Shown: positions 1-8,870 of the stretch, piece after piece | How the letters are laid out: each line of letters opens with the position of its first letter | Numbering within the stretch: the first letter of the stretch is position 1 | From: Actinopolyspora lacussalsi subsp. righensis | GTDB taxonomy: Bacteria > Actinomycetota > Actinomycetes > Mycobacteriales > Pseudonocardiaceae | Assembly (NCBI RefSeq): GCF_900116555.1 | Contig: NZ_FPAT01000001.1 | Location: 248,001-312,000, forward strand | Length of the DNA stretch: 64,000 nt | Direction of reading: 5' to 3' | The notes under the pieces: generated by a model | Database searches by the model: none | Told to the model about the DNA's origin: nothing | Seen by the model: only the letters and a program-made list of their open reading frames with translations | Made by a program: the position numbers and the translations under genes

Positions 1-1053
1 AGTACAGCGCACCTCGGCGTCGGCGACGAGCCAGACCCGGTTCCATTCGAAGAGATCTCGCAGTGCTTGGTGGAACTCGGCACGTTCCTCCTCTGCCCAG
101 GAGTCCGGGTCGGGTTCGACGTCCGGCTCGTCCTCCTCGTCTTCTTCCTCGTCCTGCTCTTCCTCTGCCGCGAGCGCGAGCGGATCACCTCCGAGGCGAA
201 CGTGGACCCCCACCACCGCTCGCGGTTCCGCGAGATGGCTGTCCGCCAAGGGACGTGCGACGGAAGCGATCGGCTCATCGCCGCACTGCTCGACATTCAC
301 TTCTTCCGCATGAAGACCGAGGGTTCGGGCCGCGGCCGTAGCGACGGTGCGCAGGGTATGCGGCTGATCGTCGTTCGCGACTTCCGGCGCGGGGTACAGC
401 AGTGCCGCGTGATAACCGTCCTCCGGTCGCTTGCCCGCGGGCAGTAGCTCGACGAATGCCGCGTCGTGACGGCGGACCGGTTCCCGGACCAGGCCGATGG
501 CGGTGCTCAGGTCCCCCGCCGGCAGCCACAGGTGCAGGCGGACCATCGCCTGTTCGGGATCGTCTCCGGAATGTTCGAAGGCTGTGTGAACGCGTCCTGC
601 TTCCTCCGACCGGGGAACGCAGCGCGGGGAGTCGACGGGAAGAAACTCCTCGACGGCTCGCGGACCGAAACCTCCCGACATCGAGATGATCGTCACCCCC
701 GAGCTGGGCAGGAACCGATGCTCGGTGAAAAGCCGCGCGGACCGCACGCCGTCCTCGTCGTCCATGTGGTAGCGGTCGGCGGCGAAGTCGTACGTTTCGA
801 GCACCGGATAGGCGGGAGCGAGCAGTGTCTCCTGTGGCGTGTGTCGTGGGTCCGGAGCCACGGCGGAGTACGCGCGGGAGGCGTATCTCGGCCCGTGTTC
901 GGGATCGTCCGGATCGTTCAGCTCCACCCGAAGCGCCGGGAACTCCACCGTTTCGGCCACCCTGCTCGACTTGTCGAGCGCGTCGACCAGCGAGTCGGCG
1001 TCGACGTCGAAGAGCAGCCGTGTAACCACGTCCTTCTCGTGAAAATAAACCAT
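1..1053 (-). CDS. Hypothetical protein, C-terminus off the left edge
   Basis: An open frame runs without a stop from an ATG at 1053 down to base 1, giving 351 residues before the window ends. I do not recognise the family. The protein starts MVYFHEKDVVTRLLFDVDAD and has a very acidic stretch about residues 286-310 (runs of E and D around PDVEPDPDSW). Composition is coherent and soluble, with no signal peptide or membrane segment. Longer-looking frames on the other strand and in other frames here are arginine-rich and read as shadows. It lies upstream of the small-protein array in the sense that all run leftwards, so it is the most downstream member visible. Role unknown; by position it could belong to the immunity island. 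Confidence 0.7.
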   Translation of the reverse strand, partial: MVYFHEKDVVTRLLFDVDADSLVDALDKSSRVAETVEFPALRVELNDPDDPEHGPRYASRAYSAVAPDPRHTPQETLLAPAYPVLETYDFAADRYHMDDEDGVRSARLFTEHRFLPSSGVTIISMSGGFGPRAVEEFLPVDSPRCVPRSEEAGRVHTAFEHSGDDPEQAMVRLHLWLPAGDLSTAIGLVREPVRRHDAAFVELLPAGKRPEDGYHAALLYPAPEVANDDQPHTLRTVATAAARTLGLHAEEVNVEQCGDEPIASVARPLADSHLAEPRAVVGVHVRLGGDPLALAAEEEQDEEEDEEDEPDVEPDPDSWAEEERAEFHQALRDLFEWNRVWLVADAEVRCT

Positions 1054-1133
1054 GACACGAACACGACCACAGTTCCGGAACGTCCGGCAACCGATTTTGA
1101 AGGAGGTCGCCGGACGAAGGATTCCGCACTGGC

Positions 1134-1625
1134 TCAGTCGTGCTGAATGCTCGACTCCTCGAAATCGAGAACGCCCTCGCGAAACTTTTGTCTTGTGTAA
1201 TCGATCACATCGGCATAGGAAACTTCCTGGGGAACGTCTATAGCCAGGAAGGTGTCCTTGTGGCCCACCTCGTAGTCACAACCGAAGCTCCTCATGCACG
1301 ACTTGAAGTCCTCGATGCCGCTGTCGTCGAAGAAGATGACACGCACTGTGGAATGACCGCCGCCGCTGAGCACTCGATCGAAGACGAGGTTTCCCTCGTC
1401 ATCGGTAGCGGTCTTGACGATGTCCTTGATACTGAGCCGCGGAGCGAAGAACGGTATGTTCTCGACCGAGTACCCCTCGCCCTCCCGCACCGGCACCGCC
1501 CACAGCGACTCCGCGGCGATGGGTGGATAGCCGTCCTCATCCTGCTCCAGCGGAACGACGATCTTCACGAAATCCTCCAGTTCGAGCTCGTTATCCAGGG
1601 AATAATCACTGTCAGTCGAGTTCAT
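1134..1625 (-). CDS. DUF4265 domain protein
   Basis: A 163-residue soluble acidic protein. The middle and C-terminal parts match the DUF4265 pattern: a segment around ENIPFFAPRLSIKDIVKTA (about residues 55-75), then the GHSTVRVIFFD strand and a C-terminal FKSCMRSFGC block. DUF4265 proteins are common small neighbours in bacterial toxin/immunity arrays and have no established reaction. No signal peptide or membrane segment is visible. It sits 80 bases downstream of its own promoter side from the next small gene (Imm8 family) and 80 bases before the left-edge gene, all on the minus strand. I infer an immunity-island role from context; the biochemical function is unknown. Confidence 0.8.
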   Translation of the reverse strand: MNSTDSDYSLDNELELEDFVKIVVPLEQDEDGYPPIAAESLWAVPVREGEGYSVENIPFFAPRLSIKDIVKTATDDEGNLVFDRVLSGGGHSTVRVIFFDDSGIEDFKSCMRSFGCDYEVGHKDTFLAIDVPQEVSYADVIDYTRQKFREGVLDFEESSIQHD

Positions 1626-1637
1626 TCGGATATCGTA

Positions 1638-2042
1638 TCAGGTCGACTTTCTCATGTTCTGGAGATCAGCACTACAAGCGACGGAGCGCTGACCGGGGTC
1701 TCCCTCGAACTCCCAGTTCCCCAGCCTGCCTATCTTTTCGGCCAGCCGGTCCCATGTAGGAGCTTCGAGAGCGTTAACGTACTTCTCCAAAAAACCTCTT
1801 ATCTCATACCAGGAATGATTTTCCACGAGCAGGACCCCTCTTCCCACCAAAGGCCCGGTCTCCCTCACTCGCCTGCTCGCCCACTTCGGCGTGCAGACAA
1901 GCACGTCGAACGCCTCCTCTCCCGAGTCCTCCGAAGGCCCAACGAACATTTGAAGCAGAAAACCGAAGTCCTCGGGGTAGTCCGGCCCGAAATCACAGAG
2001 ATCGACATCCGGACTGTGGTAATCCTTGATAACGGCTCTCAT
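1638..2042 (-). CDS. Imm8-family immunity protein
   Basis: A 134-residue protein whose N-terminal half follows the immunity protein 8 (Imm8) pattern: a start such as IKDYHSPDVDLCDFGPD, then PEDFGFLLQMFVGP, then FDVLVCTPKWASRRV (about residues 45-60), and a C-terminal helix with WDRLAEKIGRLGNW. Imm8 proteins are cytosolic antidotes to toxin domains of contact-dependent or secreted polymorphic toxins. No cognate toxin ORF lies beside it, so it would be an orphan immunity gene. The 12-base gap to the DUF4265 gene suggests cotranscription. The family call rests on the FDV-CTPKW motif and length, which agree with the family. Confidence 0.8.
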   Translation of the reverse strand: MRAVIKDYHSPDVDLCDFGPDYPEDFGFLLQMFVGPSEDSGEEAFDVLVCTPKWASRRVRETGPLVGRGVLLVENHSWYEIRGFLEKYVNALEAPTWDRLAEKIGRLGNWEFEGDPGQRSVACSADLQNMRKST

Positions 2043-2088
2043 GATCCTCCGGATGAGCTGTAAATATCATACGATTGAAATATTCATT

Positions 2089-2373
2089 CTATCCGATGCT
2101 TTCGTCCCCGATCACGTGCAGCACGTCCCCCAGCCAAACGAGCCCGTAGCCGATCGGGTCAGATTCACCCCGAAGGATCTCTCGCAGGTTCTCCCATGAT
2201 TCGGACACTTGTCCGATCGTGAGCTCGGGCGAATCATCATAAACCTTGTCCCTGAGAGCAGCAGGAACGGACCAGTAGTAGTCGGTTTCGATCTCCAAGT
2301 TTTCCCTACCTACCGAGGCGTGCTCCAAGAGGTCGTCGAAGATTTTCTTGAGTTCTTGCTTGGATACGAGCAA
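2089..2373 (-). CDS. Small acidic protein, probable immunity protein
   Basis: A 94-residue acidic protein with the sequence core DYYWSVPAALRDKVYDDSPELTIGQ and a C-terminal YGLVWLGDVLHVIGDE. I recall this layout (helix, YYW strand, long loop, L-W-L-VL-IGDE ending) from small actinobacterial proteins in toxin/immunity arrays, but I cannot name a Pfam family with confidence. No signal peptide. It lies 46 bases upstream of the Imm8 gene on the same strand. Function is inferred from context only; it could equally be a general conserved hypothetical protein. Confidence 0.65.
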   Translation of the reverse strand: MLVSKQELKKIFDDLLEHASVGRENLEIETDYYWSVPAALRDKVYDDSPELTIGQVSESWENLREILRGESDPIGYGLVWLGDVLHVIGDESIG

Positions 2374-2477
2374 CGCGAATTCCTCCGTGATTCGAAAGTG
2401 TCGTCCAGGTGGAACTAGCCATCATGCGCAGCGGTGCACAACTGACTTGAGCCGAACCCCGCGGACCACGAACAAGG

Positions 2478-2924
2478 TCACTCACCTCTCCGCCAGAAGC
2501 TGGAGCGCCACCAGTATAGACGCGTACTATCCTCCGGCCATTCATCATTCATGTCATCCAAGGAATCGAAGTTGTCGACCTCCGGATCAATAGGACGAAA
2601 CCCTGTTTCCTTTGAGGGAACCTTCTTCGCGAACCACTTGGAGAGACGCGAGCGTCCGGCATGAATATCCGTGCGGTACTCGCCCTGCGCCTCGACAAGC
2701 GATTCACTGTTCGCGCCACCGCTGTACCACGGCCAACGGAGTTGGACCGGGTCGTCTTCCCAGAAGCATACCTGGCAGATGTCGTACGATCCTGGAGGCG
2801 AACCGTGCACCAGGTAACCGCAGCAGGGACAGGGATAGGACCCCTCCCTGCACCTTCCATTCGACAGAAGCGTTTCGAAAACTCGAAACAACGACACAAG
2901 AACCCTATCCCGAGGTGACAGCAC
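2478..2924 (-). CDS. CPCC family cysteine-rich protein
   Basis: A 148-residue protein with the CPCC family hallmark: CPCCGYLVHG at about residues 32-41 followed by ICQVCFWEDDPVQ at about 49-61. The two CxxC-like pairs would bind a single zinc ion. The family occurs as stand-alone small proteins in polymorphic toxin and immunity neighbourhoods and its activity is unknown. The C-terminal half is rich in tryptophan and acidic residues. The chosen ATG at 2924 gives a 30-residue leader before the zinc motif; a shorter start downstream is possible. It belongs by strand and spacing to the small-gene array. Confidence 0.8.
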   Translation of the reverse strand: MLSPRDRVLVSLFRVFETLLSNGRCREGSYPCPCCGYLVHGSPPGSYDICQVCFWEDDPVQLRWPWYSGGANSESLVEAQGEYRTDIHAGRSRLSKWFAKKVPSKETGFRPIDPEVDNFDSLDDMNDEWPEDSTRLYWWRSSFWRRGE

Positions 2925-3109
2925 CTACCACACCAATCCAATCCCAAAGTTTTGCGTACACGTCCGAAGAAGAACAGAAGCTACTGGATTAACATGCCCC
3001 ACATGCCGTGCGGACCGGAGCTTCGGCGAGCGAGAGCACGGACGCTGATCCTGTCACTAATCGTTCAGATGGTTCGGACTCGACCGTTGGGTTCATGAAT
3101 CTAGCTTAT

Positions 3110-3817
3110 TCAAACCCATGAAGGACAGTAGTTGGCCGTCAGTTTTGTGGCGTATTCCTTCGAAACAGTCCTTCTCGCCGGAGCCGGATACACATATGTC
3201 TGCAAGGCGTCAGCGACCTCCATGAAGGGCCCGTACCGCGTCCACCATTCGTTCCTCGCTCTACTGTCCGGGAACCCCTGGAACACCGCTACCTCGTCGC
3301 TCCGTTCTCCCCAACACCCCCACTTTCCGGAACGGCCACTGACAGCGATGATCTCCGCTGACTTCGCGATAGATCCCAAGATTTCGCCGTTGGGCTCGTA
3401 ACCGACCGCGGTCCAGTAGTCGTCCTCATCGGCATCGACCGACAACGACAGAGCTGGATACATCCGATACTCCGGGAAGTAGAACGCCTCGCAGGAGGGT
3501 TCCAGAACCAGCAGATCTACACAACTGTCTCCATGCCAACGCGCCAGCTCACACAACGCAGGCCACAGCTCAGGCGCAAGGACAGAATCGAACTCGCAGA
3601 ACAACGAGTCCCCTCCGTCTTTCTTGAAAACCTGGCCAGGTAACCTGGCGGACAGATCGAACGTGACAGCGACACGAGAGCAAAGATTCTGATATTCCCC
3701 ACTGTCGAGCACAAACGCATCTGATTCTGCCACCATCTCCCCTATCATGCCTTCGATGTCAACTTTCTCGAATGATGCATTGCGATCGCAAGATACATGA
3801 ACCTGACGCTCCGTCAA
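3110..3817 (-). CDS. Hypothetical protein of the immunity island
   Basis: A 235-residue soluble protein I cannot assign to a family. It is read from a TTG start that shares four bases (TTGA) with the stop of the gene upstream, so the two are probably translationally coupled. Visible features are a central acidic block with LVLEPSCEAFYFPEYRMYPAL, a cluster of glycines and tryptophans (SGRSGKWGCWGERSDEVAVF) near residue 165, and a C-terminal helix. The acidity, lack of export signals and position in the array suggest an immunity or immunity-like protein. An ATG-initiated shorter form (from MIGEMVAESD) cannot be excluded. Confidence 0.65.
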   Translation of the reverse strand: MTERQVHVSCDRNASFEKVDIEGMIGEMVAESDAFVLDSGEYQNLCSRVAVTFDLSARLPGQVFKKDGGDSLFCEFDSVLAPELWPALCELARWHGDSCVDLLVLEPSCEAFYFPEYRMYPALSLSVDADEDDYWTAVGYEPNGEILGSIAKSAEIIAVSGRSGKWGCWGERSDEVAVFQGFPDSRARNEWWTRYGPFMEVADALQTYVYPAPARRTVSKEYATKLTANYCPSWV

Positions 3818-4245
3818 ACACCAAGATCGAGAAAATTCTCGACAATCTTCGAGTAGTCGTCACGACGTTGATTTACCCCGATCCGCAGGAAACCGCTGTC
3901 GAAGACCTCTGCCATGAACTGGCACTCATCGTATCGACCGGACGCTATTTCCGAATCGTGTCTCGAAGAATCATGGGGTTCGACAGCTACCAGCAACATA
4001 TCGACGGCCTGCACCATAGTGGCGGACAGCTCCCACACGTCACGCCACGAGAGTCTGAGACCGGAAGGAAGATTCAGTGCCGAATCAGCGATCTCATCGA
4101 TATACTTTCCCTGAAAAGGGCCACCCGGCCCCTCCAGTTCAAGCAGCCTCCAATCCAGGTCGTTGTCCGGCAGCACATTCAGCACATCAACAATCTCCGG
4201 TGGCTTCGTACGGGGGCGAATCTCGTAGCACTCGATCACGATCAC
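3814..4245 (-). CDS. Hypothetical protein of the immunity island
   Basis: A 143-residue acidic soluble protein of unknown family. It begins MIVIECYEIRPRTKPPEIVD and contains FQGKYIDEIADSALNLP and DECQFMAEVFDSGFLRIGVN. Its stop codon overlaps the TTG start of the next gene by four bases, which supports both reading frames and a two-gene operon. GC content is lower than in the genes beyond 9 kb, as for the rest of the array. No toxin domain, signal peptide or membrane segment is seen. An immunity role is inferred only from its company. Confidence 0.65.
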   Translation of the reverse strand: MIVIECYEIRPRTKPPEIVDVLNVLPDNDLDWRLLELEGPGGPFQGKYIDEIADSALNLPSGLRLSWRDVWELSATMVQAVDMLLVAVEPHDSSRHDSEIASGRYDECQFMAEVFDSGFLRIGVNQRRDDYSKIVENFLDLGV

Positions 4246-4461
4246 CCCAATGGTTCATTATCCGGACTCGACTACGTCAATCGACAGCCTGATCCTCCTG
4301 CGGAAGCTACCGTGAAGCAACCGAATTCTACTGTGACCATCCCTGCCCGTCCCTGCCGGACAGCACGACCGCCCAATCACGCTGCCACCGTGCTTCGAGG
4401 AACAGCCAACCGTGGGTCGTGCGGCAACTTCGCCGGGCACAGCCATCGGTAGATGTGGTCC

Positions 4462-5010
4462 TCAGTCCTGCGAGTGGCGACTTCCCGGGATCACGTAGGA
4501 AGCCGCGAGGTCACCGCCGAAGATCACGACGAGCTCATCGGGTAAGTAGTTAAACCCGTTTCCAGCTGCCTCGCCCAACGCTACGACCACACTCGATCCC
4601 ACGTCGAACTCGAACCGAAACGACCACGGCATCTCCGAGAACCCCTCGTTGGGTACATGCCAGGCGGGAACGATATCGGTGATCACCGCCCCGACGAAGG
4701 GAGCCCAATCCGGATGGTCACTGACATCGACAGGCTCTCCCGAGAAGTTCCGGCCGACCGCTGCGGGTTCCCTGAGCTCGATCGCCAAGCTTTCATCGAG
4801 GCCATTCACCGCCCACGACAGCATCACCGCACTGCCGCTTTCCAGCACCAGCTCAACGTCCATGTCCACTTCATGCACGCGCTCAGCCCGATGACCATCC
4901 GGCCAGTCCACCCCGCGCAGCACCGCGTAACGAACAGACTTCAGAACCCCACCGCGAACAGCTTCCCGAACAGCGGCGAGACCAATGCCATCACTCGCCT
5001 CCCACTGCAT
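4462..5010 (-). CDS. Hypothetical protein, likely immunity-type
   Basis: A 182-residue acidic, beta-strand-rich protein without export signal. Distinctive segments are RYAVLRGVDWPDGHRAERVHEVDMDVELVL (given here only as a positional note, residues about 28-57), a WAVNG loop and a glycine-rich ending with DELVVIFGGD. I have no named family for it. It is the first of the minus-strand small genes next to the LamG gene, with 217 bases to the next one, so it may have its own promoter. Function unknown; immunity-island membership is inferred from strand, size and composition. Confidence 0.65.
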   Translation of the reverse strand: MQWEASDGIGLAAVREAVRGGVLKSVRYAVLRGVDWPDGHRAERVHEVDMDVELVLESGSAVMLSWAVNGLDESLAIELREPAAVGRNFSGEPVDVSDHPDWAPFVGAVITDIVPAWHVPNEGFSEMPWSFRFEFDVGSSVVVALGEAAGNGFNYLPDELVVIFGGDLAASYVIPGSRHSQD

Positions 5011-5114
5011 AGAGCTCCCGGCGTGTCACGTTGATGGCTGAATCTGATCCCATCGTGCCTCACACCACGAAATGACTCATCAGTCACGCGCCCGATAAGC
5101 AAAAATCACTTCCC

Positions 5115-5279
5115 TCAAGAGCGAAATCGGACAAGATCATATTCCAACACGATGCCCAGTCCGATACGCCCAGCGAGCGGATCATCCTGCGCGGACACCA
5201 CCAAGACGATCTCACCGAGATAATCCACGAGAAGTATCTCAGAACTCAACGAGATCAGTGGAACCAGGACGTACCCCGC
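5115..5279 (-). pseudogene. Possible gene remnant in the LamG/immunity gap
   Basis: Between 5011 and 5408 there is no complete gene. On the minus strand a 54-codon open stretch reads like protein (VPLISLSSEILLVDYLGEIV, then SAQDDPLAGRIGLGIVLEYD), rich in aliphatic residues as in a small soluble domain. It has no good start codon and the same frame is interrupted by a TGA at 5282-5280 and continues weakly upstream. I read it as the decayed C-terminal part of another array gene. An open frame also exists on the plus strand across the same bases but is polar and repetitive in composition. Evidence is modest. Confidence 0.3.
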
Positions 5280-5408
5280 TCACACGAAGTACGGCCACAA
5301 GAGAGCAAAAGAACGTCCGACGGGACGCCTAACCGGATCTGGGCCAGGAAGACGAGCCGCCGGACGTCGATGTTGTGTAGATCGTACCGGTACACCCGGA
5401 TTCAGTAC

Positions 5409-8400
5409 TCAGTTCGCCCCGTAGGAGTCGTACAGTGAACCGATACGATCATCGGACAACTTGGCGGAGTAGAGCCGGACGTCGTCCACCTTTCCCGACC
5501 AGGACTGCTCGTATACTCCGGATTTCTTGGCACGGCCGAGCTGCAGACCACCGGTGGCCTGCCAGGTGTTGCTCACGGTTCCGTCATTTATCCGGTTGCC
5601 GTCAACGTAGAGCCACAGCTTCCCCGCTTCGGCGTCGTAGACTCCGGTCAGGTGGGTCCAGGTGTCGAGTTCCGGTGATCGAACCGACTCAGCGGCCGAC
5701 GTCACCCGAGCGGATTCCGTGTCTGACTCGGGCATCTCGAAGAACCAAGCGCCGAATGGTCTATTGATGTCGCGGAAGTAGCCCAACCGAAACTTGCTGG
5801 TGTTGGCTCCGTCCAGGCTCACCGCGGTCGCTCTCCCTTCCTCCTGGCTGGAGAGATACACCCAGGTAGAAATCGTGAAGCTCTCGTCGGTACGCAGATC
5901 AACCTCCGACGTCGAGACATAGTCACCGTCGCCGTCCAACGAGACGGAGTTGCCGATACGCCCAGGGGTGAAGTCGGCATCACCGTGCAACGTACCGGTG
6001 AGTCCTCCGGTCGAATCGGACGCGGTGTCCCCTTCGGACTCGTTCAACCGCAACTTGTGCGCCAGATCCGGCTCGAGCGCCGCGATACGCTCCGGCTCCC
6101 CTTCGAAAAGCTCCCGACCGTAGAGAGTCACATCGTCGATGGCTCCCTGCCAGAAACCCTCCTGCTGATCCCCGAACTGTCCACGCCCGATCGCCGTTTC
6201 GCCCACCGCGCTCGATGCCGCGGCATAAGACGTGGCACCAACCGAGGAGCCGTTGACGTACAGCCTGATCTCGCCGCTGTGTACGTCGTGGACTCCGATC
6301 AGATGAGTCCACACGCCCCGCGGCGCTGTTTCATCACCCGTAACGCGCTTCGACTCACCACTGCCAGCTTCGGCCATGGTGAAACTCCACTTGCCGTCAC
6401 TGGTCAGTTCCAGGCGGAAACCGCTGGTGCCGTTACCATCCTGCGAGAGCACCACCCTACGTTCGCCGATCCGCTCCGGCTTGGCCCAGGCCGAGACCGA
6501 GAAGCTCCGTGTGGTGTCCACCGCGTTCGGAACACCGACGTACTCCGCAACTCCGTCGAGTCGAATCGCCTGATCACCCGGTTCCGGTGCGACACTCCGA
6601 CCGCTTTCCCACTCGGGATCACCGTGTGTCGTGCCGTCGAGACCACGGGCGGAGTGATCGGTGACTTCCCCGTCGAGTGGCCAGAAGCCGGAGGGGACGT
6701 CATCCGCCACCACGATGTCGCGGATCTCGTTGTCGTGCAGCACTCGGCCGTAGCCGCGGATCTCGTCCACAGCTCCCGGGAAATACGCGCCCCAGGTACC
6801 GGCGTGCTTGGCCCTGCCGATTTCGAACCTGCTCTGCTCGGGATGCCATGCCGCTCCGAACTCGGTCGACCCCACTCGCCGACCGTTGACGAACAGCCGG
6901 GCTTCGTCGGCACGCGCGTCGTAGACACCGGTCAGGTGGGTCCACACCCCGAGCCTCGGTGCCCGCTCGGAGACGACCGTGACGGTCGCACCGGCTCCGC
7001 CGCCCGAAGCGCGCAGCGTCCAGTCCCAGCTGTCCCGGTTCGCGCCCGAATATCCCAGTTGGAATACCGCTTCGTCCGAACCGTTCTGACTGGCCAGCGC
7101 CACGGGCTCGGTTGTTCTCTCATCCAACCGCACCCAGGAGGACACGGAGTACGAGAGATCAGTGCGTGCCACCTGCTCCGCGGCGACCGCGTGATCGTCG
7201 GTGCCGTCCAGCCGCAAGGCGGTCCCCACGGCTCCGTCGGTGTAGTCGGCTCCACCATGGACAGTGGCAGGCTGACCACCGGGAACCGTGTTCGGAACGC
7301 TCGTGGCGTTACTTTCCGTCTCGAACTTCCAGTGTCCGGTGCGTACATCGTCCGATTCGACCCGGGAACGGATCTCGGCGTCGGTGAGAACGCGGTCGTA
7401 GACCCTCACCTCATCGATCGCGCCCTCCCAGTACTGCGAGTCGGCACCGTCGTTCTCGGCACGTCCGATAGCCAGTTCACCGTCGGTGTCGACATCACCG
7501 TTGTAGGGACGGGTCGAAACCAACGAGCCGTTGACGTAGAGCTTGACTTCGTTCGCCGTCTCATCGTGCACACCGACGACATGCGTCCACTGTCGTGTGG
7601 CAACGGGCGAGTCCGAGACAGCGGAAGCCTGCTCGCTTCCACCGCCCGCCACGTCCGAGCCTGCCATCCGGAAGCGCCAGTTTCCGTCGGCGGTGACCTG
7701 CAGTCGGAAACCACTGACCACTTCGCCGTCCTGGGAAACCGCGGTATGAACGGTGCCGTCTATCGCGGCCGGTTTCAACCACGCGGAGACCGCGAAACTT
7801 GTGTTGGTCGGGAGCGCGTTGGGCGCGGTCACGTGATCCGCCGAACCGTCCAGCCTCACCGCCTTGCCCAGAGCACCGGGCTGCCATGAGACTCCCGCGT
7901 GCGTAGTGCCGTCCCGGCCACCGAGCTGGACTTCGTCGGTGGTGTCGCCGTCGAGTCGCCAGTGCGACGCCGGCCCGTCACCCGAGCGAACGTAGAAGTG
8001 GTGCGTAGCCATCGGGCTACGGTTTCCGGCCGCGTCGGCGCTTTGCACGTACAAGGTCACCGCACCGTCGGTGGGAGGAGTCAGCGTGACCGTGGCTTCT
8101 CCTCCTGCTGTATTGGCGTCCACCCTTGTCGAGGGTGGATCCTGAAATCCGTAGAAATAGTGGTCGACATCGGCGACTCCGGCCGCACCGAATGTGAATT
8201 CACCGGGCACATCCGTACCACCGTGCCAACTGTTGTCCGCCTGATACAGCGGCGAGGAAACCACTGGTGCCTTATCGGGGGCGATCTGATCCGCCAACAG
8301 ATTCGCGCCGTGCACAGCAGCCGGTCTCGCTGTGGAGACCGGCTCGGCCGTGGCGGCGCGGGCGGTGGCGCCGACCGATTGGCTCAACGGAGACCCCAGT

Positions 8401-8465
8401 ACCGCGAACACCAGGAGAGTTACCCCCAGTGATCTGAACAGGCGTCCCTTGTGGGACGTGCGCAC
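5409..8465 (-). CDS. Secreted protein with four LamG-like domains
   Basis: A 1018-residue exported protein. The GTG at 8465 is chosen because GGAGG lies seven bases upstream; the 21 extra codons of the longer frame do not look coding. A basic start (VRTSHKGRLFR) and a hydrophobic segment form a signal peptide ending near SVGATARA. Residues about 75-160 form a strand-rich domain with a SADAAGNRSP loop, followed by four repeats of about 200 residues, each with the laminin-G/concanavalin-like pattern W-LDG, GTTHG, AVRLDG-DYV, VSAWLKP, WTHL-GVHD, KLYVNG, IGRA, GAIDEVRVYDR. Such domains bind glycans and give no catalytic activity. The chain ends with the last LamG domain. In related actinobacterial secreted toxins similar repeats precede RHS and toxin modules, which are missing here; it may be a shortened relic or a plain adhesin. 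Confidence 0.85.
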   Translation of the reverse strand: MRTSHKGRLFRSLGVTLLVFAVLGSPLSQSVGATARAATAEPVSTARPAAVHGANLLADQIAPDKAPVVSSPLYQADNSWHGGTDVPGEFTFGAAGVADVDHYFYGFQDPPSTRVDANTAGGEATVTLTPPTDGAVTLYVQSADAAGNRSPMATHHFYVRSGDGPASHWRLDGDTTDEVQLGGRDGTTHAGVSWQPGALGKAVRLDGSADHVTAPNALPTNTSFAVSAWLKPAAIDGTVHTAVSQDGEVVSGFRLQVTADGNWRFRMAGSDVAGGGSEQASAVSDSPVATRQWTHVVGVHDETANEVKLYVNGSLVSTRPYNGDVDTDGELAIGRAENDGADSQYWEGAIDEVRVYDRVLTDAEIRSRVESDDVRTGHWKFETESNATSVPNTVPGGQPATVHGGADYTDGAVGTALRLDGTDDHAVAAEQVARTDLSYSVSSWVRLDERTTEPVALASQNGSDEAVFQLGYSGANRDSWDWTLRASGGGAGATVTVVSERAPRLGVWTHLTGVYDARADEARLFVNGRRVGSTEFGAAWHPEQSRFEIGRAKHAGTWGAYFPGAVDEIRGYGRVLHDNEIRDIVVADDVPSGFWPLDGEVTDHSARGLDGTTHGDPEWESGRSVAPEPGDQAIRLDGVAEYVGVPNAVDTTRSFSVSAWAKPERIGERRVVLSQDGNGTSGFRLELTSDGKWSFTMAEAGSGESKRVTGDETAPRGVWTHLIGVHDVHSGEIRLYVNGSSVGATSYAAASSAVGETAIGRGQFGDQQEGFWQGAIDDVTLYGRELFEGEPERIAALEPDLAHKLRLNESEGDTASDSTGGLTGTLHGDADFTPGRIGNSVSLDGDGDYVSTSEVDLRTDESFTISTWVYLSSQEEGRATAVSLDGANTSKFRLGYFRDINRPFGAWFFEMPESDTESARVTSAAESVRSPELDTWTHLTGVYDAEAGKLWLYVDGNRINDGTVSNTWQATGGLQLGRAKKSGVYEQSWSGKVDDVRLYSAKLSDDRIGSLYDSYGAN

Positions 8466-8870
8466 TCGATTACCTCCAACGTGCTGCTCCGCCTCGCCGG
8501 CGGCGGGCGGATCAGGACAAACCAGCACAAAGCATCGAGGCGAACAGGAATGCGAACAATGCTCACTTTGCGCACGTTGGATTGGGACGTTCGGAAGAGC
8601 GAAAGCGAGCGATCGGCCGCTTTACCGGAGATCCACCTCACGAAGCCACCGCTTCGTGATCACTCGGACATCATCCCGTTACCACCGAGACCAACGAGAG
8701 CGCGGCGTCGAGGCGGTCCGAAGTACGACCCCGGGAGACGGACAGTTCGCGGTTTCGCGCACTCCGGCATCGAATGGAACAACACGAGGCGTAATCACGA
8801 TGTGAAGCGCGCCGGGAGAGCGAACCGGCGCGCTCTGCGAGGCACGGCACCGCACGTAGGCTTGTTCGGC
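8466..8870. other. Intergenic gap between LamG and Nudix genes
   Basis: About 400 bases between divergently read genes. It must hold the promoter of the LamG gene (with its GGAGG at the LamG end) and that of the Nudix gene, but I see no strong palindrome, consensus promoter or small gene. Open frames that continue upstream of the Nudix start are arginine-rich and unlikely to be coding. Confidence 0.5.

Noticed and set aside
275-1146. Open frames on both strands over the left-edge gene
   Set aside because: They are rich in arginine and lack domain logic; the minus-strand frame from 1053 to base 1 has the protein-like composition.
5985-7889. 634-codon plus-strand frame opposite the LamG gene
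   Set aside because: Antisense shadow in high-GC DNA; the LamG frame shows four clear repeats.
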